A DNA stretch of 64,000 nt, taken from the NCBI RefSeq assembly GCF_019891545.1, contig NZ_JAHDIU010000013.1:28829-92828 (forward strand). Direction: 5' to 3'. This document shows, in pieces, positions 9,156 through 17,221 of the stretch. This stretch comes from Flavobacterium coralii. GTDB taxonomy: Bacteria; Bacteroidota; Bacteroidia; Flavobacteriales; Flavobacteriaceae. The translations under genes were made by a program, and so were the position numbers. A model generated the notes under the pieces. It was not told the DNA's origin, searched no databases, and saw only the letters and a program-made list of their open reading frames with translations. The stretch's first letter is position 1. Every line of letters begins with the position of its first letter.

Positions 9156-9163
9156 TAAATTTG
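9156..9163 (+). promoter_or_regulatory. -7 box of feoAB operon
   Basis: TAAATTTG, 25 bases before the TTG start of feoA. The following bases contain an AT-rich imperfect palindrome beginning CTTA and ending TAAG (9168-9186) that could be an iron-regulator site; that is a guess. Confidence 0.5.
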
Positions 9164-9188
9164 TATTCTTAATTATTCTAAATAAGCT

Positions 9189-9422
9189 TTGAAAACCACT
9201 CTTGCAGGGCTGAAAAAAGGCCAGAAAGCCATTATCACCGAATTTAATATCGACGCTATCCCGCTCAAGCTGCTTGAAATGGGATGCCTGCCCGGCAATA
9301 CCGTGGAATTATTGCAAGTTGCGCCCCTGGGCGACCCAATTTACATCAACGTTAACGACAGCCACGTTGCCATACGAATGGAAACTGCCGCCGAAATTGA
9401 CGTTGAAATCATAAGAGACTGA
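9189..9422 (+). CDS. feoA: Ferrous iron transport protein A
   Basis: A 77-residue SH3-like FeoA domain with the typical LKKGQKAIITE start, the LLEMGCLPGNTVELL core and the IAIRMETA-like end (HVAIRMETAAEI). FeoA is a small cytosolic partner of FeoB needed for Fe(II) uptake. The start codon is TTG: no ATG or GTG gives a full domain. It lies 6 bases before feoB in one operon. Confidence 0.9.
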   Translation: MKTTLAGLKKGQKAIITEFNIDAIPLKLLEMGCLPGNTVELLQVAPLGDPIYINVNDSHVAIRMETAAEIDVEIIRD

Positions 9423-9428
9423 CATTAA

Positions 9429-11528
9429 ATGGCAACCCGCACAATAAAAATTTCCCTTATAGGCAACCCAAATACCGGGAAAACTTCTGTTTTTAACCAG
9501 CTAACCGGGCTTAACCAACAGGTAGGCAACTACCCGGGCATTACGGTAGAGCGTAAACAGGGATCGGTGCGGCTGCCCGGAAATACTAAAGGCGTTATTT
9601 TAGACCTGCCGGGCACCTACAGCCTTAATGCCAGCTCTATGGATGAGAACGTAGTTATAGAGCTGCTGCTGAACCGGAACGACAAAGATTTTCCTGATGT
9701 GGCGGTAGTAGTTACCGATGTAGAAAACCTGAAACGAAACCTGCTGCTTTTTACCCAGATAAAAGACCTTGAAATACCTGCCATACTTGTTATAAACATG
9801 GCCGACAGGATGGAGAGGAAAGGCATATCGCTTAATATACCACTGCTTGAAGAGCGGCTGAAAACCAAAATAGCGCTGGTAAGCTCGCGCAAAGGTACAG
9901 GTATCACTAAACTGAAAGAGCTTATTACAGAATATGCTTCACTCTCTACAGAGCCTTGCCTTAACGCTTCATCTATAGACCCTGAATATTTCGGCAGGCT
10001 TCGAAATGCATTCCCCAACCAGTTGCTATACAAGCTTTGGCTGGTTATTACGCAGGATGTAAACTTCGGGCAGCTTGAGCGTAATGAGATTGAGGACTCG
10101 TTTACCAAATCAAAATCAGAACTGAAGCGCCTGCAGCAAAAGGAAACCATCAAACGCTACCAGTTTATAAATGATACACTGAAGCAAGGCATGACGGTTG
10201 ACACCGCAAAGGCGAAAGACCTCCGCGCAAAACTGGACCGTATTTTAACGCATAAAATTTTTGGTTACCTTATATTCTTTGCCATACTGCTGGTAATATT
10301 CCAGTCTATCTTTGCCTGGAGCAGCGTACCAATGGATCTTATAGACGAAGGCTTTACATGGCTTAGTTCTTATACTTCCAATAACCTGCCCCCCGGGAAG
10401 CTTACAGAGCTTATAGCCGAAGGTATTATTCCGGGTATTGGCGGCGTGGTAATCTTCATACCCCAGATAGCTTTCCTGTTCTTTTTTATCTCCATACTGG
10501 AAGAAAGCGGCTATATGAGCCGTGTGGTTTTCCTTATGGACAGGATCATGAAACGCTTCGGGCTTAGCGGCAAAAGTGTTGTGCCGTTAATATCGGGTAC
10601 GGCCTGTGCCATACCGGCTATTATGGCAGCGCGTAATATAGAGAACTGGCGCGAGAGGCTTATAACCATACTGGTAACACCCTTTACTACCTGTTCTGCC
10701 AGGCTACCTGTTTATGCTATATTAATATCACTAATTATACCGCAGCGCACAGTGTGGGGTATTTTTAACCTGCAGGGGCTTACGCTTATGCTGTTGTACC
10801 TGTTAGGGTTTTTAGGGGCAATAGGTGCGGCCATAATCCTGAATAAAATACTTAAAACCAAATTCAAGAGCTTCTTTGTTGCCGAAATGCCTAACTATAA
10901 AATGCCGTTAGCTAAAAACGTGGGCATTACCGTAGTAGAAAAAACAAAAGCGTTTGTATATGGTGCTGGTAAAATCATTCTTGCCATATCTATTATCATC
11001 TGGTTTTTGGGTTCGCATGGGCCGGGTGATAAAATGGAGCGCGCAGAACAGATTATTACAGAGCAGTACGGAAACAGCCTTGGAGAAGATAAATTGAAAG
11101 ATGCAATAGCATCCTATAAGCTTGAGAACTCATACATAGGGCATATCGGTAAAAGCATAGAGCCTGCCATACGGCCTTTAGGCTACGACTGGAAGATAGG
11201 CATTGCAATTGTTACATCCTTCGCGGCGCGTGAAGTATTTGTGGGTACGCTGGCAACCATATATACCATAGGTAGTGGTGCCGATGACGAAGCAACCATA
11301 AAAGAACGCATGAAACAGGAAACAAACCCTGAAACCGGGCAAAAGGTATTCAATTTCGCTACGGGTATATCGCTGCTGCTCTTTTATGCCTTTGCCATGC
11401 AGTGCATGAGTACGCTTGCCGTAACCAAAAAAGAAACCAACAGCTGGAAATGGCCTGCCATTCAGCTTTTTAGTATGAGTATTTTTGCGTACCTTGTTTC
11501 TTTAATAGCCTACCAACTGCTAAAGTAA
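9429..11528 (+). CDS. feoB: Ferrous iron transporter B
   Basis: A 699-residue GTP-gated Fe(II) permease. The G domain is at residues 1-170 with G1 GNPNTGKT (12-19), G3 DLPGTYSL and G4 NMAD in place of the classical NKxD. A helical linker leads to the membrane part, with FeoB Gate motifs around PLISGTACAIPAIMAARN and AAREVFVGT. Length and order match Bacteroidota FeoB. It is the main part of a feoA-feoB-Cys-rich-protein operon. Confidence 0.95.
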   Translation: MATRTIKISLIGNPNTGKTSVFNQLTGLNQQVGNYPGITVERKQGSVRLPGNTKGVILDLPGTYSLNASSMDENVVIELLLNRNDKDFPDVAVVVTDVENLKRNLLLFTQIKDLEIPAILVINMADRMERKGISLNIPLLEERLKTKIALVSSRKGTGITKLKELITEYASLSTEPCLNASSIDPEYFGRLRNAFPNQLLYKLWLVITQDVNFGQLERNEIEDSFTKSKSELKRLQQKETIKRYQFINDTLKQGMTVDTAKAKDLRAKLDRILTHKIFGYLIFFAILLVIFQSIFAWSSVPMDLIDEGFTWLSSYTSNNLPPGKLTELIAEGIIPGIGGVVIFIPQIAFLFFFISILEESGYMSRVVFLMDRIMKRFGLSGKSVVPLISGTACAIPAIMAARNIENWRERLITILVTPFTTCSARLPVYAILISLIIPQRTVWGIFNLQGLTLMLLYLLGFLGAIGAAIILNKILKTKFKSFFVAEMPNYKMPLAKNVGITVVEKTKAFVYGAGKIILAISIIIWFLGSHGPGDKMERAEQIITEQYGNSLGEDKLKDAIASYKLENSYIGHIGKSIEPAIRPLGYDWKIGIAIVTSFAAREVFVGTLATIYTIGSGADDEATIKERMKQETNPETGQKVFNFATGISLLLFYAFAMQCMSTLAVTKKETNSWKWPAIQLFSMSIFAYLVSLIAYQLLK

Positions 11529-11536
11529 ACATTACC

Positions 11537-11662
11537 ATGACCCTACAGGAAATTATAACCTATGCGCTGGTGGCTGTTGCAGTAGCTTACCTTATTAAGA
11601 AGTATTTCTTTAAAAAGAAAAAAAAAGGCAACTGTGCCGATGACGACTGCGGCTGCCATTAA
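11537..11662 (+). CDS. FeoB-associated Cys-rich membrane protein
   Basis: A 41-residue protein: one TM helix (IITYALVAVAVAYLIKKYFF), a run of five lysines, then a tail with three cysteines (GNCADDDCGCH). It starts 8 bases after the feoB stop. This architecture is that of the FeoB-associated family, found downstream of feoB in many bacteria and thought to help FeoB function, possibly by binding iron. It ends 2 bases before the convergent ZIP gene. Confidence 0.8.
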   Translation: MTLQEIITYALVAVAVAYLIKKYFFKKKKKGNCADDDCGCH

Positions 11663-11664
11663 GT

Positions 11665-12489
11665 CTATCCCAAAGCCACATCAAGCACCATCATCACAAC
11701 AAAACCTGCAATAAGGCCAAGCGTGGCAATATCAGTATTTTTATCGCGTTGGGTTTCGGGGATTACCTCTTCTACCACCACAAATATCATGGCACCTGCC
11801 GCAAAGGCAAGGGCGTAAGGCAGTATGGGGGTAAAAAAAGTAACGGCAACAGCACCCAAAACCCCGGCAACAGGCTCTACCAGTGCCGATGCCTGCCCGT
11901 ACATAAAACTACGGGTGCGCGTCATGCCCATTCGTCGTAACGGCATAGATACTGCTATCCCTTCAGGAAAGTTTTGTATGCCAATACCAATGGCAAGCGT
12001 TAACGCCCCGGCTATAGAAGCTTCGGGTATGCCTGCGGCCACGCCGCCAAAAAGCACTCCAACGGCAAGCCCCTCGGGTATGTTATGCAGGGTTATGGCA
12101 AGCACTAACAATGTGGTGCGCTGCCATGGTGTCTTTATACCTTCTTTTTCGCTTTCCTTAAAATTGATGTGCAGGTGCGGCAGTGCCTTATCTAACCCGA
12201 AGAGGAAGATTGCACCCATTATAAAACCCACAGCAGCAGGCATTACTTTGGCAAAGCCTTCGCCGGTGCTCATATCTATTGCGGGCGAGAGCAGGCTCCA
12301 GTAGCTTGCCGCTATCATTACGCCACCCGTAAAACCCAGCATACCATCGAGTACTACGCGGTTCATATTCTTGAAGAAGAATACGAAAGACGCACCGAAA
12401 GCCGTTAAAAACCACGTGAACAGCGTGGCATAAAGCGCCGCCAGCACGGGCGGTATGCTTTCAAAATAAGCAACTATACTGCTAAACAT
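11665..12489 (-). CDS. ZIP family divalent metal transporter
   Basis: A 274-residue inner-membrane protein with about eight TM segments. The two metal-site helices carry HNIPEGLAVGVLFGG and QNFPEGIAVSM, the hallmark of ZIP transporters of the ZupT/GufA type, and a His-containing loop (LPHLHINF) precedes the first. It should import Zn2+, Mn2+ or Fe2+. It begins 1 base after the mntR remnant in the same direction, and an MntR-like operator lies upstream of mntR. Manganese is therefore a likely substrate, by inference from context. Confidence 0.85.
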   Translation of the reverse strand: MFSSIVAYFESIPPVLAALYATLFTWFLTAFGASFVFFFKNMNRVVLDGMLGFTGGVMIAASYWSLLSPAIDMSTGEGFAKVMPAAVGFIMGAIFLFGLDKALPHLHINFKESEKEGIKTPWQRTTLLVLAITLHNIPEGLAVGVLFGGVAAGIPEASIAGALTLAIGIGIQNFPEGIAVSMPLRRMGMTRTRSFMYGQASALVEPVAGVLGAVAVTFFTPILPYALAFAAGAMIFVVVEEVIPETQRDKNTDIATLGLIAGFVVMMVLDVALG

Positions 12490-12490
12490 A

Positions 12491-13125
12491 TTATACGACT
12501 TTTACAAAAAGGTTAGATGCTATTTTATTGGATACCAAAAGCTGCCTGTCTTTAACAAGCAGTGTAAGCGACTGGTCGAAATCTTCGCGCGACACCACTT
12601 CTATACCTGAACCAAGCGCAATCTGCTGTTTATCGAGGTACTGCAAAAAGGCCGAAGAGCTGTCTTTCACACCAACACATATTACCCGTTTACCGGCAGG
12701 CACTTCAGAGAGCAGTTTTTTATCCACTTTTTTAATGTTGCCGTCACGGTCAGGTATCGGGTCGCCATGCGGGTCTTCAGTAGGGAAATCCAGGAACTCT
12801 TCCAGTTTGTTGGTTAGCTTTTCCGATTTTATATGCTCAAGCTGCTCCGCCACATCGTGTACCTCATCCCATGAAAAATCAAGTTTTTCCAGCAAAAACA
12901 CTTCCCACAGGCGGTGTTTGCGCAGCGACCTTCCTTAGTTAAGGAAACGCCTTGGTATTTCTTATATTCCACAAGCCCTTTTTCGGCAAGCTTCTGCACC
13001 ATATCGGTAACAGATGAGGGTTTACTTTCCATTTCGCTTGCAATGGCATTTGTGGTAACGCCTTTATTGGCGCCGGTAGAAAGATGGTATATAATTTTAA
13101 GGTAATTTTCTTCTGAATAAGTCAT
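12491..13125 (-). pseudogene. mntR: DtxR/MntR-family metal-dependent regulator, frameshifted
   Basis: The N-terminal frame (from ATG 13125) encodes a DtxR winged helix: YSEENYLKIIYHL, KPSSVTDMVQKLAEKGLVEY, then VSLTKEGR. The following part (RLWEVFLLEKLDF, the metal-binding EQLEHI and the C-terminal FeoA-like domain down to 12491) is in another frame. The switch lies near 12925-12935, where about seven expected residues between the two parts are missing, as if roughly 19 bases were deleted. As read, the product ends early at 12829. Either the regulator is lost or this is an assembly error; the ZIP gene downstream is intact. Confidence 0.75.
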
Positions 13126-13145
13126 ACAGCACTTAATTATCCTAA

Positions 13146-13153
13146 CAAATATA
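13146..13153 (-). promoter_or_regulatory. -7 box of mntR-ZIP operon
   Basis: TATATTTG on the minus strand, 20 bases before the mntR ATG. Confidence 0.45.
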
Positions 13154-13181
13154 ACTATAATTTGATTTATTTAAAAACATT

Positions 13182-13197
13182 TTTAGATAAGTCTAAA
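13182..13197. promoter_or_regulatory. MntR/DtxR-type operator
   Basis: TTTAGATAAGTCTAAA is an inverted repeat with 6-base arms (TTTAGA/TCTAAA) around 4 bases. It resembles the TTAGG-CCTAA palindromes bound by DtxR-family repressors. It lies between the divergent mntR and lycopene cyclase genes, so it could control both. Confidence 0.6.
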
Positions 13198-13220
13198 TAT
13201 TCTGCTTTTATTTTTTTAAC

Positions 13221-13228
13221 TAAATTTG
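13221..13228 (+). promoter_or_regulatory. -7 box of lycopene cyclase gene
   Basis: TAAATTTG, with the ATG at 13235. Transcription would start almost at the ATG, which suggests a leaderless message. Confidence 0.5.
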
Positions 13229-13234
13229 GTGCTT

Positions 13235-14374
13235 ATGACACAACAGCATTTCGATTTTATTTTTGCAGGTGGTGGGCTTGCTACTTTAATGACGTTGCAG
13301 CGCATGGTGCAATCGGGCAGCTTTACAGGCAAAAGCATTTTGGTTATAGAGCCTGACAGCAACAAAGGTAACGACCGTACCTGGTGCTTTTGGGAGCCAG
13401 GCAGCGGCGAATGGGATGGCTTACTAAGCAAACAATGGGATTATGCGCTGTTTGCCGATGCCGGTTTCAGCAACAGGATGCAGCTTGCACCCTACCGCTA
13501 TAAAATGCTGCGAAGTGCTGATTTTTACGGTAGTGTTCGTGGCCTAATCAAACAAAATAGTGACGTAACCATTGTAAAAGATAGCGTTACAGCATTTACT
13601 GATAATGGCAGTATTGTAACAGTTACAACAGCTTTAAGCACCTACACCTGCAACAAACTCTTCAATAGCATATATAAGCCTGAAATGGTTCAAAAAAGCA
13701 AATACCCGCTATTGCAGCAGCACTTTATAGGATGGTTCGTTAAAACGGATAAACCTGTTTTTGACAGCGGCTGCGTTACCTTTATGGATTTTAGCATACC
13801 GCAACGCGGCAACACCCGCTTTATGTATGTGCTGCCGCTAAGTGAAACGGAAGCGCTGATAGAATATACGCTATTCTCTAAAGACCTGCTGCCGATAGCA
13901 GAATATGAAGATGCGATTAAAGATTATCTTACTAACATGGTTAGCCATTATACTATAACCGAAACCGAGAAAGGCAACATACCCATGACCTGCTACCCAT
14001 TTTGGGAAGAGAACACAAAAAATATAATAAATATAGGCTCTGCCGGGGGGTGGACAAAGGCAAGCACCGGATATACTTTTAAAAATACCACAAAAAAAAG
14101 CAGGGAGCTTATCAGTTTTATGCAAAAGCATAATGATTTCAGGAAGCTGGGAAGCAGAAACCGCTTTTGGTTTTATGACCTGCTCCTGTTGGATATATTG
14201 TATAAAACCAACGAAATAGGGAGTACTATTTTTAGTGCCATGTTCCGCAAGGTGCGCCCGCAGCTCATATTTAAATTCCTTGATGAAGAAACAACATTTG
14301 CCGAAGAGCTAAAGGTAATATGGGCCTGCCCTAAAATGCCTTTTATAAAAGCGCTTTTGCGCAACCTGTTTTAA
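13235..14374 (+). CDS. crtY: Lycopene beta-cyclase (CrtY type)
   Basis: A 379-residue FAD-dependent cyclase. The N-terminal dinucleotide-binding segment is FDFIFAGGGLATL, followed by the CrtY-specific RTWCFWE motif (DRTWCFWEPG). The middle region has FMDFSIPQRGNTRFMYVLPL and the conserved GSAGGWTKASTGYTF. It converts lycopene to beta-carotene, the step before zeaxanthin-type pigments. The other crt genes are not in the window, so it is separated from the pathway cluster. The frame extends to a TTG at 13226, but that lies in the -7 box; the ATG at 13235 is preferred. Confidence 0.85.
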   Translation: MTQQHFDFIFAGGGLATLMTLQRMVQSGSFTGKSILVIEPDSNKGNDRTWCFWEPGSGEWDGLLSKQWDYALFADAGFSNRMQLAPYRYKMLRSADFYGSVRGLIKQNSDVTIVKDSVTAFTDNGSIVTVTTALSTYTCNKLFNSIYKPEMVQKSKYPLLQQHFIGWFVKTDKPVFDSGCVTFMDFSIPQRGNTRFMYVLPLSETEALIEYTLFSKDLLPIAEYEDAIKDYLTNMVSHYTITETEKGNIPMTCYPFWEENTKNIINIGSAGGWTKASTGYTFKNTTKKSRELISFMQKHNDFRKLGSRNRFWFYDLLLLDILYKTNEIGSTIFSAMFRKVRPQLIFKFLDEETTFAEELKVIWACPKMPFIKALLRNLF

Positions 14375-14405
14375 ATGTAGTATTTTTTAGAACAGTATTT
14401 CTTTG

Positions 14406-14413
14406 TAACTTTA
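14406..14413 (+). promoter_or_regulatory. -7 box of bacilliredoxin gene
   Basis: TAACTTTA, a close match to TAnnTTTG, 27 bases before the ATG at 14441. Confidence 0.35.
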
Positions 14414-14440
14414 CAGCCTAAAACTTTAATTATAAAAGAT

Positions 14441-14851
14441 ATGTATCCTGAAGAACTGGTAAAACCAATGCGCGCTGAGCTTTCAGAAGCAGGTTTTGAA
14501 GAATTATATACAGCCGACGCGGTAAAAAATGCAATTTCTAAGCAAGGCACTACGCTGGTAGTAGTAAACTCTGTGTGCGGATGTGCGGCGCGTAACGCCC
14601 GCCCCGGGGCAAGGATGAGCCTTGACAATGGCAAAACGCCAAGCAGCCTGATAACGGTATTCGCCGGGGTAGATAAAGATGCTGTAGATGCAGCCCGCGA
14701 ACTGATGTTCCCGTTCCCGCCGTCATCGCCGGCTATGGCGCTGTTTAAGGATGGCGAGCTGGTACACATGCTGGAGCGCCACCATATTGAAGGACGCCCT
14801 GCCGAAATGATTGCAGAAAACCTAAAAGACGCTTATAACGAATTCTGCTAA
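14441..14851 (+). CDS. BrxA/BrxB family bacilliredoxin
   Basis: A 136-residue thioredoxin-fold protein with the atypical CGC active site (NSVCGCAARNARP, near residue 46) typical of the YphP/YqiW family. In Firmicutes these proteins remove bacillithiol from modified proteins; many Bacteroidota carry them as well. C-terminal FKDGELVHMLERHHIEGR is also characteristic. It is a single gene closed by the terminator at 14872. Confidence 0.85.
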   Translation: MYPEELVKPMRAELSEAGFEELYTADAVKNAISKQGTTLVVVNSVCGCAARNARPGARMSLDNGKTPSSLITVFAGVDKDAVDAARELMFPFPPSSPAMALFKDGELVHMLERHHIEGRPAEMIAENLKDAYNEFC

Positions 14852-14871
14852 TTATCAGCTAATTAATATTA

Positions 14872-14895
14872 CAACCGTGCCAATTGGCGCGGTTG
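14872..14895 (+). terminator. Terminator hairpin after bacilliredoxin gene
   Basis: CAACCGTGCC-AATT-GGCGCGGTTG forms a 10-base stem with one mismatch, with a short T-rich tail (TTGCATTT). Confidence 0.6.
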
Positions 14896-14950
14896 TTGCA
14901 TTTATATATGCAGGCATACTAAAAGTTTTTAGTATTTTAATAAAAGGTAG

Positions 14951-14958
14951 TACTTTTA
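14951..14958 (+). promoter_or_regulatory. Possible -7 box of plsC-desaturase operon
   Basis: TACTTTTA, one base from the TAnnTTTG consensus, 20 bases before the ATG at 14979. Confidence 0.3.
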
Positions 14959-14978
14959 CGCGAATTTCTATAAGCTAA

Positions 14979-15716
14979 ATGGAGAAGGTGCTTTCATACC
15001 CGCTATCAGCGGTGTTTTATATTGTATTCCTGCTGATATTGGTTATTTTTCATCCTGTACAGTGGTTCTGCTTTAACGTTTTAGGATATGATGCCCATAA
15101 GAAAAGCGTTGATATCCTTAACTGGCTCCTTATGCACTGCACTAACATACTGGGGACAACGTATAAATTTCATGGTATAGAGAAAATACCGCAGGGCGTT
15201 CCGCTTATTATTGTATCGAACCACCAAAGCATGTATGATATACCACCGATCATTTGGTTCATGAGGAAGTTTCATCCAAAGTTCATCAGTAAAAAAGAAC
15301 TGGGCAAGGGTATACCAAGCGTATCTTATAACCTCAGGCACGGCGGCTCGGCACTTATAGACAGGAAAGACCCCAAACAGGCACTGCCTGCCATAAAAGA
15401 GCTTGCGGAATATATTGAAAAGCACAAACGCTCGGCAGTAATTTTCCCCGAGGGTACCCGCAGCAAAACAGGCGTGCCGAAACGATTTTCTGAAAACGGT
15501 CTTAAAATCCTTTGCAAATACGCACCTTCTGCCTACATTGTTCCGGTGAGCATCAACAACTCATGGAAACTGTTTAAATTCGGGCAGTATCCGCTTGGGC
15601 TTGGCAGCAGCATTAGTTTTAATGTGCATGAGCCTTTTGCCGTAAAGAGTATTCCTTTTGCTGAGCTGATGGAACGTACTGAGAGAGAAGTAACACAAGG
15701 AGTAAAAATTAAATAA
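14979..15716 (+). CDS. 1-acyl-sn-glycerol-3-phosphate acyltransferase (PlsC family)
   Basis: A 245-residue membrane-bound acyltransferase with an N-terminal TM helix (AVFYIVFLLILVIF). The catalytic block I is NHQSMYD (HxxxxD form) and block III is FPEGTRSKTG, with PVSINNSW as block IV. It acylates lysophosphatidic acid in phospholipid synthesis. The desaturase gene starts 2 bases after its stop, so the pair links acyl modification and membrane lipid assembly in one operon. Confidence 0.88.
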   Translation: MEKVLSYPLSAVFYIVFLLILVIFHPVQWFCFNVLGYDAHKKSVDILNWLLMHCTNILGTTYKFHGIEKIPQGVPLIIVSNHQSMYDIPPIIWFMRKFHPKFISKKELGKGIPSVSYNLRHGGSALIDRKDPKQALPAIKELAEYIEKHKRSAVIFPEGTRSKTGVPKRFSENGLKILCKYAPSAYIVPVSINNSWKLFKFGQYPLGLGSSISFNVHEPFAVKSIPFAELMERTEREVTQGVKIK

Positions 15717-15718
15717 TT

Positions 15719-16714
15719 ATGTCAATAAAGAATATCCGGATAGAGGTAATGCAGTTTCTGGAAAAGAACATCGACACCTTCGTCGACAATTACCTTGTAC
15801 CGGTAGAAAAAATATGGCAGCCGAGCGATTTATTGCCCGACAGCCAGAATGAAAACTTTCCTGAAGACCTTAAGGAACTGAGGGAAATTGCTAAAGACCT
15901 GCCCTATGATTTCTGGGTGGTGCTGGTGGGTGACACCATTACCGAAGAAGCCCTGCCAACCTATGAGTCGTGGCTAATGGATGTAGAAGGTATTAACCAG
16001 GTAGAAAGCGGAGGAAACGGCTGGAGCAAATGGGTGCGCCACTGGACAGGCGAAGAGAACCGCCACGGTGATACACTTAACAAGTACCTTTACCTTAGCG
16101 GGCGCGTAAACATGCGTGAAGTTGAAATGACTACCCACCACCTTATAAACGATGGTTTTGATATTGGTACCGACCGCGACCCGTATAAAAACTTTGTTTA
16201 TACCAGCTTTCAGGAGCTGGCAACTTATGTATCGCACAACCGTGTGTCGCAGATAGCCAAAAAATTCGGCGATAACAAGCTGTCTAAAATGTGCAGGCTT
16301 ATTGCAGGTGACGAGATGCGCCACCACTTGGCGTACAGTGAATTTGTTGATCGTATTTTTAAAGTTGACCCAAGCGAAATGATGCTGGCCTTTCAACACA
16401 TGATGAAGCTGAAAATAACCATGCCGGCCCACTTTTTAAGGGAATCAGGGCAAAAGATAAGTGGTGCATTTGAACAGTTCTCTGATTCGGCACAGCGCAT
16501 AGGCGTTTATACCGCACAGGATTATGTAGATATACTGCGCAAGCTGATAGAAAAATGGCAGATAGACAAAATAACCGGGCTTACTGCCGAAGCTGAAAAA
16601 GCAAGGGATTTCCTGATGAAGCTCCCGGACAGGATGGCAAGGATAAGTGAAAGGATAGTAATACCCGAAGAACCACATGTGTTTAAATGGGTACAACCTG
16701 CCCTGATAAAATAA
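15719..16714 (+). CDS. Acyl-ACP desaturase (stearoyl-ACP desaturase family)
   Basis: A 331-residue soluble diiron enzyme of the plant-type acyl-ACP desaturase fold. The two iron-ligand motifs are EENRHGD and DEMRHH (ExxRH twice), set about 85 residues apart as expected. It introduces a double bond into acyl-ACP, which would give unsaturated fatty acids to the adjacent PlsC acyltransferase. The stop is followed by a small hairpin at 16725-16741. Confidence 0.88.
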   Translation: MSIKNIRIEVMQFLEKNIDTFVDNYLVPVEKIWQPSDLLPDSQNENFPEDLKELREIAKDLPYDFWVVLVGDTITEEALPTYESWLMDVEGINQVESGGNGWSKWVRHWTGEENRHGDTLNKYLYLSGRVNMREVEMTTHHLINDGFDIGTDRDPYKNFVYTSFQELATYVSHNRVSQIAKKFGDNKLSKMCRLIAGDEMRHHLAYSEFVDRIFKVDPSEMMLAFQHMMKLKITMPAHFLRESGQKISGAFEQFSDSAQRIGVYTAQDYVDILRKLIEKWQIDKITGLTAEAEKARDFLMKLPDRMARISERIVIPEEPHVFKWVQPALIK

Positions 16715-16724
16715 TACTACAAAA

Positions 16725-16741
16725 GCCGCAACAAATGCGGC
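16725..16741 (+). terminator. Hairpin after desaturase gene
   Basis: GCCGCA-ACAAA-TGCGGC forms a 6-base stem but has no T-run, so it is a weak terminator. The stronger hairpin at 16788-16810 may finish the job. Confidence 0.4.
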
Positions 16742-16746
16742 ACCCT

Positions 16747-17143
16747 AAAGTTTAGAGAAATTTATAATCATGTTTGAAAACAATGAGCTCGGTATTTAAC
16801 CGGGCTCATTTCTTTTAATACTATAATGGTTATAGCAGGTGATATATATCTTTTTATATCCGTTTCCAGTTCGTTATCTTGCCCGCTTTTCATGTGTATG
16901 TTAGGCTTTAAAATCACATGACAGTATATTACGCACTATTTATTTTGCAATGTTCACCTTTATAAGACTCATACTTTTTAACTCCAACCCTTTAGCAACA
17001 GATTTATTTGTCCTGTTCTTCTCTAAAACCTCCCTGACATAGTTGAGTATAGAACAATAACTGTATTTAGATTTTCTTTCCATAAATGCCCCAAAATAGT
17101 GTCTAACTTTTTTGGGCAGTTCATACAGGTGTTTTTTATTTAA
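16747..17143. repeat. Copy B of a repeated intergenic element, with a coding core
   Basis: This copy is homologous to 3122-3372. The left part (TTTATAATCATGTTTGA, AATGAGCTCGGTATTTAACC) and right part (TTTAGCAACAGATTTATTTG, TTCTTCTCTAAAA, GCAGTTCATACAGGTG) match copy A. About 130 extra bases lie between them here. The minus-strand frame 16940-17155 falls in the right part and is intact only in this copy. Confidence 0.6.
16788..16810. terminator. Hairpin inside repeat copy B
   Basis: GAGCTCGGT-ATTTA-ACCGGGCTC makes a 9-base stem with one mismatch. A degenerate version occurs in copy A at about 3161-3183. Confidence 0.45.
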
Positions 17144-17155
17144 GAAAACTTTCAT
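16940..17155 (-). CDS. Small hypothetical protein of the repeated element
   Basis: A 71-residue basic protein with no family I recognise. Its first half (LNKKHLYELPKKVRHYFGAF) is also readable, broken, in copy A. Preservation of a frame in one copy and its decay in the other suggests a small, once-mobile or duplicated gene rather than random sequence. Expression is uncertain, and no clear promoter is seen. Confidence 0.35.
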   Translation of the reverse strand: MKVFLNKKHLYELPKKVRHYFGAFMERKSKYSYCSILNYVREVLEKNRTNKSVAKGLELKSMSLIKVNIAK

Positions 17156-17221
17156 ATTTACGGCTTTGCAGGCTAAGGCAAACGCAGTAACTTAAACAGA
17201 ATTAATATAGTAAGGTTATTT

